In this document: positions 1 through 4,783 of the stretch, in pieces
Numbering within the stretch: the first letter of the stretch is position 1
Layout: each line of letters begins with the position of its first letter
NCBI GenBank assembly: GCA_002482865.1
Contig: DLGU01000016.1
Span: forward strand, 1-9,382
Source of the DNA: Porphyrobacter sp. UBA7686
GTDB taxonomy: Bacteria > Pseudomonadota > Alphaproteobacteria > Sphingomonadales > Sphingomonadaceae
DNA: 9,382 nt
Direction: 5' to 3'
Translations under genes and position numbers: made by a program
Notes under the pieces: model-generated
The model's input: the letters and a program-made list of their open reading frames with translations, nothing else
What the model was told of the DNA's origin: nothing
The model's database searches: none

Positions 1-1
1 G

Positions 2-1657
2 GACAAGCTGCTGGCCGGCCTGTCGGGCGATCCGCGCTCGGGTCTCGCCGCCGGGTTCGACAATGCGGGCGAGGCGATCCTGAACCTCACCAAGGTGGCG
101 ACCCTGCCCAAGCCCGCCGGGTTCTTCAACCCCGCCAACCCGGCCGATCTGCGCCCGCCGGTGCCGCCCAAGAAAGACAAGGACGAGGCGAAGGAGGAAG
201 CCAAGCCCGAAGCCGCGCCTGCACCCGCCGTCGCCGCTGCTGACCCCGCGGCCGCCACTCCGGCGCGCGAAGAGGAAGACCTCACCGAGTTCGCCGAGCG
301 TTCCCCGCTGCTCGATTTCGCCAACACCGACATCGCCTTCTTCGACGATGTGATGGTGGCCGGATCTTATCACGGGTTCAACATCTACAAGCTCGGCACC
401 GACGGCCTGCCCAACCTGATGAGCAGCGTCGTCTGCCCCGGCGGGCAGGGCGATGTCTCGGTGGTCGGCAACATCCTTGTGATGAGCGTCGAGCAGACCC
501 GCGGGCGGGTCGATTGCGGGTTGGAAGGCGCGCCGGGCAAGGTCAACGAGGAGCGTTTCCGGGGCCTGCGCATCTTTGACATCTCCGATCTTGCCCGTCC
601 GGTGCAGGTCGGCGGGGTGCAGACCTGCCGCGGCAGCCACACCCATTCGATCGTCAGCGCCGATGAAACCCGGATCGTGGTCTATAACTCGGGCACCGCC
701 GGCATCCGCGAGACCGAGGAACTGGCCGGCTGCATCGGCGAGATTCCGGGCGACACCCGCACAGCGCTGTTCTCTATCGACGTGATCGAGATCCCGTTGG
801 CCGATCCTTCCAAGGCGCGCATCGTCAAGAGCCCGCGCGTCTTCGCGGATGAGAAAACCGGCTCGATCGCGGGCCTGTGGACCGGCGGTGATCATGGCGA
901 CGGCACCCAGCGCACCGCCCCGACCGATCAGTGTCACGACATCACCGTCTTCCCGGCGCTGAAGATGGCGGCGGGCGCGTGCTCGGGCAACGGCCTGCTG
1001 TTTGATATTGCCGACCCGCTCAACCCCAAGCGGATCGACGCGGTGACCGACACCACCTTTGCCTATTGGCACTCGGCGACCTTCAACAATGATGGCACCA
1101 AGGTGATCTTCACCGATGAATGGGGCGGCGGCGGGCGGCCGCGTTGCAAAGCGTCCGATCCCAAGACCTGGGGCGCCAATGCGATCTACGACATCGTCGA
1201 CCGCAAGCTGGTATTCCGCGCGCACTACAAGATGCCCGCCCCCCAGACCGACAAGGAAAACTGCGTCGCGCATAACGGCTCAATCGTTCCGGTGCCTGGC
1301 CGCGATCTGTTTGTGCAGGCCTGGTATCAGGGCGGCCTCAGCATCATGGACTTCACTGACAGCGCCACGCCTAAGGAAATCGCCTATTTTGACCGCGGGC
1401 CGATCGACATGAAGCAGATGGTGCTGGGCGGTTACTGGTCGGTCTACTGGTACAAGGGCCACATCTACGGCACCGAGATCACCCGCGGGATCGACGTCTT
1501 CACCCTAAAGCCGAGCGAACACCTCACCGAAGCCGAAATCGCCGCTGCCGGGGCCGCGAAGTACGAAGACAACCGCTTCAACCCGCAAACCCAGACCCGC
1601 GTGACATGGGACAAGGGGGTGATCGAAGCCGCCGAGGCCAGCCGCAAAGGCGGGTAG
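2..1657 (+). CDS. LVIVD-repeat beta-propeller protein, 5'-truncated by the window edge
   Basis: The reading frame is open from the left edge to a TAG at 1655-1657, giving 551 visible residues; the true start and any signal peptide lie outside. The first possible start, GTG at 95, is unlikely to be real because the frame upstream still reads like protein. Numbering from codon 95: residues 20-65 are a charged, Ala/Pro/Lys/Glu-rich linker, then residues 72-471 carry repeated units of the LVIVD type, such as GLRIFDISDLARPVQVG (157-173) and GGLSIMDFTDSATPKEIAYF (413-432). Known LVIVD proteins are predicted secreted beta-propellers with no established reaction. Eight cysteines (114, 141, 178, 213, 280, 296, 351, 390) fit disulphides in an exported protein. 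Histidines recur in similar contexts (SHTHS, CHDIT, WHSAT, AHNGS). A hydrophilic tail follows residue 471. The family call is fairly sure; function is unknown. Confidence 0.8.
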   Translation, partial: DKLLAGLSGDPRSGLAAGFDNAGEAILNLTKVATLPKPAGFFNPANPADLRPPVPPKKDKDEAKEEAKPEAAPAPAVAAADPAAATPAREEEDLTEFAERSPLLDFANTDIAFFDDVMVAGSYHGFNIYKLGTDGLPNLMSSVVCPGGQGDVSVVGNILVMSVEQTRGRVDCGLEGAPGKVNEERFRGLRIFDISDLARPVQVGGVQTCRGSHTHSIVSADETRIVVYNSGTAGIRETEELAGCIGEIPGDTRTALFSIDVIEIPLADPSKARIVKSPRVFADEKTGSIAGLWTGGDHGDGTQRTAPTDQCHDITVFPALKMAAGACSGNGLLFDIADPLNPKRIDAVTDTTFAYWHSATFNNDGTKVIFTDEWGGGGRPRCKASDPKTWGANAIYDIVDRKLVFRAHYKMPAPQTDKENCVAHNGSIVPVPGRDLFVQAWYQGGLSIMDFTDSATPKEIAYFDRGPIDMKQMVLGGYWSVYWYKGHIYGTEITRGIDVFTLKPSEHLTEAEIAAAGAAKYEDNRFNPQTQTRVTWDKGVIEAAEASRKGG

Positions 1658-1707
1658 GCCGCCCGGGGGATTTACCGACGGCAGCTTGCTGCCTGGTCGC
1701 AGTTGAG

Positions 1708-1749
1708 TGGGGGCGGACCGCTGTGCCTGCCCCCATCCCTCTTGCCTTT
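1708..1749 (+). terminator. possible intrinsic terminator after the LVIVD gene
   Basis: TGGGGGC (1708-1714) pairs perfectly with GCCCCCA (1729-1735) around a 14-base loop. The tail TCCCTCTTGCCTTTC is pyrimidine-rich but has no proper T run, so termination may be weak or Rho-assisted. A smaller hairpin, GGCAGC/GCTGCC at 1680-1693, lies just upstream and has no T run at all. The position, 50 bases past the stop codon, is right for a terminator. Confidence 0.4.
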
Positions 1750-1769
1750 CGCGGGCTCCCCGCCTAAGC
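1742..1769 (+). promoter_or_regulatory. candidate promoter of rpmI-rplT
   Basis: TTGCCT (1742-1747) resembles a -35 box and CTAAGC (1764-1769) could serve as a degenerate -10 at a spacing of 16. Transcription would start near 1776 and leave a leader of about 80 bases before rpmI. The -10 match is poor and the site overlaps the tail of the possible terminator, so this is a guess based on position and partial matches. Some promoter is expected in this gap because infC does not precede rpmI here. Confidence 0.33.
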
Positions 1770-1783
1770 GCGCGCACTTCACT

Positions 1784-1842
1784 GACACGAATCAATCAGC
1801 CAGCCTGGCGACAAGGGCTGCCATGGCCGGTTCCGACGTGTC
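1784..1842 (+). promoter_or_regulatory. foldable 5' leader of rpmI-rplT
   Basis: GACACG (1784-1789) can pair with CGTGTC (1837-1842), enclosing a smaller hairpin CAGCC (1801-1805)/GGCTG (1816-1820). The closing stem ends six bases before the Shine-Dalgarno sequence. In E. coli and Bacillus, L20 represses its own operon by binding leader or intergenic RNA, so a structured leader here might do similar work. The stems are short and I see no clear copy of a known L20 site, so the role is inferred. Confidence 0.25.
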
Positions 1843-1848
1843 TCTATT

Positions 1849-1853
1849 AGGAG
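1849..1853 (+). promoter_or_regulatory. Shine-Dalgarno site that fixes the rpmI start
   Basis: AGGAG lies directly against an ATG at 1854 and six bases before a second in-frame ATG at 1860. Only the second has a workable spacing, and it gives the usual L35 N-terminus MPKLKTKSG, so the start is placed at 1860. Confidence 0.85.
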
Positions 1854-1859
1854 ATGAAA

Positions 1860-2063
1860 ATGCCCAAGCTGAAGACCAAGAGCGGTGTGAAGAAGCGCTT
1901 CAAAATCACCGCCACCGGCAAGGTCAAGCACGGGGTCGCTGGCAAGCGTCACCGTCTGATCAGCCACAATGCGAAGTATATCCGCACCAACCGTGGCACC
2001 TCGGTCCTGTCGGCCAATGATACGCCGACGATCAAGAAGTGGGCGCCCTACGGGCTGGATTGA
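1860..2063 (+). CDS. rpmI: 50S ribosomal protein L35
   Basis: This encodes a 67-residue basic protein beginning [14 protein letters not shown], the hallmark of bacterial L35, followed by the TGKVK and GKRHRL segments and ending WAPYGLD. L35 is a small protein of the large ribosomal subunit that contacts 23S rRNA. The length matches the family (about 65 residues). The upstream in-frame ATG at 1854 would add Met-Lys but abuts the Shine-Dalgarno sequence, so 1860 is preferred. rplT follows after 48 bases, in the usual rpmI-rplT order. infC, the normal upstream partner, is absent; the LVIVD gene stands there instead. Confidence 0.97.
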   Translation: MPKLKTKSGVKKRFKITATGKVKHGVAGKRHRLISHNAKYIRTNRGTSVLSANDTPTIKKWAPYGLD

Positions 2064-2111
2064 TGCGATCGGGCTCTGGCCCATGCGTCCTGAAGATAAG
2101 GATATACTGAT

Positions 2112-2471
2112 ATGACTCGCATCAAACGCGGTGTTACCACCCGCGCCAAGCACAAGCGGATCCTCGAACAGGCCAAGGGCTATCGTGGTCGCCGCAAGAA
2201 CACCATTCGCGTCGCCCGTCAGGCGGTCGAAAAGGCCGGCCAGTACGCTTACCGCGACCGCAAGGTTAAGAAGCGCACGTTCCGCGCCCTGTGGATCCAG
2301 CGCATCAACGCAGCCGTCCGCATGGAAGGCCTGACCTATTCGCAGTTCATGCACGGCATCAAGCTGGCGGGCATCGAACTCGACCGCAAGGCGATGGCCG
2401 ATCTCGCGATGAACGAAGGCGGCGTCTTCAAGTCCGTGATCGCTCAGGCGAAGGCTGCTCTTCCGGCGTAA
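2112..2471 (+). CDS. rplT: 50S ribosomal protein L20
   Basis: The 119-residue product begins [20 protein letters not shown] and continues with GYRGRRKNT, the conserved RNA-binding N-terminal extension of L20. The globular C-terminal half contains [14 protein letters not shown], the stretch before [19 protein letters not shown]20 binds 23S rRNA early in 50S assembly and in several bacteria represses translation of its own operon. The length is normal (117-120). The start is supported by AAGGA at 2098-2102, nine bases before the ATG. The rpmI-rplT gap holds only a short GGGC-TCTG-GCCC hairpin at 2071-2082. A strong terminator follows the TAA, so the pair is a transcription unit separate from what follows. 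Confidence 0.98.
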   Translation: MTRIKRGVTTRAKHKRILEQAKGYRGRRKNTIRVARQAVEKAGQYAYRDRKVKKRTFRALWIQRINAAVRMEGLTYSQFMHGIKLAGIELDRKAMADLAMNEGGVFKSVIAQAKAALPA

Positions 2472-2504
2472 GCGCCTCGCGGCTTCGGCCCGAACATCAG
2501 ATCA

Positions 2505-2541
2505 GGGGCGGTTTCCTTTGCGGAATCCGCCCCTTTCTGTT
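2505..2541 (+). terminator. strong intrinsic terminator of rpmI-rplT
   Basis: GGGGCGGTTTCC (2505-2516) pairs with GGAATCCGCCCC (2522-2533), 12 positions with a single T-T mismatch, around a five-base TTTGC loop. TTTCTGTT follows immediately. A2504-T2534 extends the stem. This is the best-formed terminator in the window and lies 33 bases past the rplT stop. Confidence 0.88.
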
Positions 2542-2562
2542 GCGCGGCGTGCAGCCGCGAGT

Positions 2563-2590
2563 TGTAGAAATCCGCCATCGTTCTTGTAAA
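2563..2590 (+). promoter_or_regulatory. candidate promoter of the AraC-type regulator
   Basis: TTGTAG (2563-2568) and TGTAAA (2585-2590) are spaced by 16 bases in an AT-richer patch just after the rplT terminator. Both boxes match the sigma-70 consensus only in part. Position is the main support: a gene behind a strong terminator needs its own promoter. Confidence 0.27.
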
Positions 2591-2618
2591 ACCGCGCCAC
2601 CTGCGGCTATCTGGTCCG

Positions 2619-3539
2619 GTGGGGAATGGAGCATACCAGCAAGCCACGGGCGGGCATACGCCGCCGGTGGGCCAGCGGCTGACAGCCGAATTCCGCGAAC
2701 CGCCGGCGCAGTTCGCAGGGTGCTTTACGACCTTTTACCACCTGACGCTCGATCTGCCCGAAACCGGCGCGTTGGTGACCGATTATCTCCAGCCCGAATG
2801 GGCCAATATCCGCTTTTTCTGCGGCACCGCGCCCGATGCGGAGATTGCCGCTCACAAGGTCAGCGGCGCGCCGTTCGTCGGCACGGGGCCGAGCACCTTG
2901 CCATGCCGTTTCACGCTCGGGCCGGTGCGGATGTGGGGCGTCGGCTTCCTTCCGCTGGGCTGGTCGCGGTTCTTCGATGCCGATGCGAGCGATTGCGCCA
3001 ACGTGATCTGTGACGGAACCACGCACCCGGCCTTTGCCCACTTCGGCGCAATGACCGATGTCTTGTGCGATCCGGAAGCCACGCTTGACGAGCAGTTCCA
3101 AGCGCTGGTCACCGCGATGGACCGCGCGATGCGGCCCAATCGGGAGGAGGCGCGCATTGCCCGTGTCCACGCTGCGCTGGTGAACGGCGACCACGCTTCG
3201 GTCCATGATCTCGCCGACGCCTGCGCGATGAGCATCCGCACGCTCGAACGGGTGTGCACGCGCTATTTCGGCTTTGCGCCTAAGCTCTTGATGCGCCGCC
3301 AGCGGTTCATGCGCAGCCTGGCGACCTTCATGCTCCATCGCGGCCGTCCCTGGACCGAGGCGATGGACGCGCATTACCACGATCAGGCGCAATTCACGCG
3401 CGAGTTCCACGAATTCATGACCATGAACCCGAGTGAATATGCGGCGCTAGATCACCCGATCCTGACATCGTTCATGGAAGCGCGTGCGCGGGCGAGGGGC
3501 AGTGCAGCGCAGACCTTGGATCCGCCTGCGCCGCGGTGA
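2619..3539 (+). CDS. AraC-family transcriptional regulator
   Basis: From the GTG at 2619 the product is 306 residues. The C-terminal third is a two-helix-turn-helix AraC/XylS DNA-binding domain. Helix-turn-helix one is at about 194-215 (VHDLADACAMSIRTLERVCT), with the following FGFAPKLLMRRQRF. Helix-turn-helix two is at about 245-266 (HYHDQAQFTREFHEF), ending in the family signature NPSEY (270-274). The N-terminal part (about 30-170) is a sensing or dimerisation domain I cannot assign to a ligand; it recalls the DUF6597-type domain found with this kind of regulator. The start is uncertain: the frame is closed upstream by TAG at 2565, no ATG is available near the 5' end, and neither GTG 2619 nor GTG 2667 has a clear ribosome binding site. 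The gene interrupts the common rplT-pheS neighbourhood. Its targets are unknown; pheST downstream is possible but unproven. Confidence 0.88.
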   Translation: MGNGAYQQATGGHTPPVGQRLTAEFREPPAQFAGCFTTFYHLTLDLPETGALVTDYLQPEWANIRFFCGTAPDAEIAAHKVSGAPFVGTGPSTLPCRFTLGPVRMWGVGFLPLGWSRFFDADASDCANVICDGTTHPAFAHFGAMTDVLCDPEATLDEQFQALVTAMDRAMRPNREEARIARVHAALVNGDHASVHDLADACAMSIRTLERVCTRYFGFAPKLLMRRQRFMRSLATFMLHRGRPWTEAMDAHYHDQAQFTREFHEFMTMNPSEYAALDHPILTSFMEARARARGSAAQTLDPPAPR

Positions 3540-3571
3540 TTTGGCGCAGGTCCTCGACCGAGGCCCCGCCA

Positions 3572-3592
3572 GCAGGACCCAAATTGTCCTGC
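3572..3592. repeat. perfect inverted repeat upstream of pheS
   Basis: GCAGGAC (3572-3578) and GTCCTGC (3586-3592) are exact reverse complements separated by CCAAATT. No T run follows, so it is not a terminator. It could be an operator for a dimeric regulator or an RNA hairpin in the pheS leader. A shorter CCTCG/CGAGG pair lies just before it at 3552-3563. In a GC-rich gap such a 7-base match could also be chance. Confidence 0.5.
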
Positions 3593-3629
3593 ACCGCCAT
3601 GAACAGACAGGCGCTTTGCAATGCGGGCG

Positions 3630-3658
3630 ATTTGCCGCTAGCGGGCGGCGGCAAGTTT
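3630..3658 (+). promoter_or_regulatory. hairpin in the pheS leader, possible weak attenuator
   Basis: TTGCCGC (3632-3638) pairs with GCGGCAA (3648-3654) around a nine-base loop, and weak pairs extend it to 3630/3656. TTT then CC follows, far short of a normal terminator tail. It ends 25 bases before the pheS ATG. pheST is attenuated in E. coli through a Phe-rich leader peptide, but no Phe-rich peptide is visible here, so any role is speculative. Confidence 0.25.
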
Positions 3659-3682
3659 CCTGCGTGCAGATGACCCGAGGCC

Positions 3683-4783
3683 ATGACCGACATACCATCC
3701 CAGACAGAGGCTGCGCTGGCCGCGATTTCGGCGTCAGCCACCCTCGATGCGCTTGAAGCGCAGCGCCTCGAAACGCTCGGCAAGAAGGGCTGGGTGAGCC
3801 TTGCCCTGAAGACGCTTGGCGGGATGAGCCCCGAAGAACGCACCGCCGCCGCGCCCGCGATCCAGTCCGCCCGCGCCGCGATTGCCGAGGCGCTGGATGC
3901 CAAGAAAGCCGCGCTGGAAGCCGCCGCGCTCGAAGAACAATTGGCGCGCGAGACGATCGACCTGACGTTGCCTGCACAGGCAGCACCCAAGGGATCGGTG
4001 CATCCGGTCTCGCAGGTCATGGACGAACTCGCCGAAATTTTCGCCGACCTCGGGTTTGCTGTCGCCACGGGCCCCGAGATCGAGGACGACTGGCACAATT
4101 TCACCGCGCTCAACATGGATGAGACGCACCCCGCTCGGGCGATGCATGACACGTTCTACTTCCCGGACAAGACTGCTGACGGTAAGGACGTGCTGCTGCG
4201 CACCCACACCTCGCCCGTCCAGATCCGCTCGATGCTCGATCAGGGCGCGCCGATCCGCATTATTGCGCCGGGCCGCGTCTACCGCTCGGACAGCGACGCC
4301 ACCCACACGCCGATGTTCCATCAGGTGGAAGGGCTGGTGATCGACAAGGGCATCCACCTCGGCCACCTCAAGTGGACGCTGGAAACCTTCTTCAAGGCCT
4401 TCTTCGAGCGTGAGGACATCACCTTGCGCCTGCGCCCGAGCTACTTCCCCTTCACCGAACCCAGCGTCGAAGTCGATGTCGGCTATTCGAACGAGGGTGG
4501 CCGCCGTGTGGTCGGTGGGCACGGCGATGCGCCGGGCCATGCGTGGATGGAAATTGGCGGCAGCGGGATGGTCAACGCCCGCGTGCTGGCGTTTGCCGGG
4601 CTTGATCCGGCAGAGTGGCAGGGCTTCGCCTTCGGCCTCGGGATCGACCGGATCGCGATGCTCAAATACGGGATGAACGACCTGCGCGCCTTCTTCGACG
4701 GCGATCCGCGCTGGCTGGCGCATTACGGCTTCTCGCCTTTCGACCAGCCCACACTGTCCGCTGGCGTGGGAGCAAAGGCATGA
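3683..4783 (+). CDS. pheS: phenylalanine--tRNA ligase alpha subunit
   Basis: This is the catalytic subunit of the cytoplasmic (alpha-beta)2 phenylalanyl-tRNA synthetase, which attaches Phe to tRNA-Phe using ATP. The product has 366 residues, longer than the 327 of E. coli PheS. Residues 1-95 are an Ala/Glu/Lys-rich helical N-terminus typical of the tRNA-binding coiled coil. The class II core follows: HPVSQVMDELAEIF (107-120, motif 1), HTSPVQIRSM (175-184), GRVYRSDSD with the following THTPMFHQVEG (197-217, motif 2), PSYFPFTEPSVEVDV (252-266, Phe pocket) and FGLGIDRIAMLKYG (317-330, motif 3). A Gly-rich insertion (270-286) precedes MEIGGSGMV. The start is fixed by an in-frame TGA at 3671; GAGG at 3677-3680 is only two bases from the ATG, closer than usual. 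The stop overlaps the pheT start by four bases. Confidence 0.97.
   Translation: MTDIPSQTEAALAAISASATLDALEAQRLETLGKKGWVSLALKTLGGMSPEERTAAAPAIQSARAAIAEALDAKKAALEAAALEEQLARETIDLTLPAQAAPKGSVHPVSQVMDELAEIFADLGFAVATGPEIEDDWHNFTALNMDETHPARAMHDTFYFPDKTADGKDVLLRTHTSPVQIRSMLDQGAPIRIIAPGRVYRSDSDATHTPMFHQVEGLVIDKGIHLGHLKWTLETFFKAFFEREDITLRLRPSYFPFTEPSVEVDVGYSNEGGRRVVGGHGDAPGHAWMEIGGSGMVNARVLAFAGLDPAEWQGFAFGLGIDRIAMLKYGMNDLRAFFDGDPRWLAHYGFSPFDQPTLSAGVGAKA

Noticed and set aside
95..97. GTG codon as the start of the LVIVD gene
   Set aside because: The frame is open to the left edge and reads as plausible protein before it, so the gene begins outside the window.
1854..1856. First ATG as the rpmI start
   Set aside because: It directly abuts the Shine-Dalgarno AGGAG; ATG 1860 has correct spacing and gives the standard L35 N-terminus.
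3472..3600. A 42-residue minus-strand frame (starts MAVQDNLGPAGG) across the regulator's 3' end
   Set aside because: It overlaps the regulator's coding end, has no visible ribosome binding site or recognised family, and long antisense frames are common in this GC-rich DNA. A conservation search would settle it.
3599..3673. A 24-codon open frame before pheS (MNRQALCNAGDLPLAGGGKF...) as a Phe leader peptide
   Set aside because: It has one Phe codon, no Shine-Dalgarno site, and no convincing terminator hairpin beyond it. Its stop lies nine bases before the pheS ATG, so coupling cannot be fully excluded.
4615..4779. A 55-residue N-terminal extension of PheT
   Set aside because: It lies wholly inside pheS and reads as Arg-rich out-of-frame protein; PheT proteins start at MKFSLTWL.
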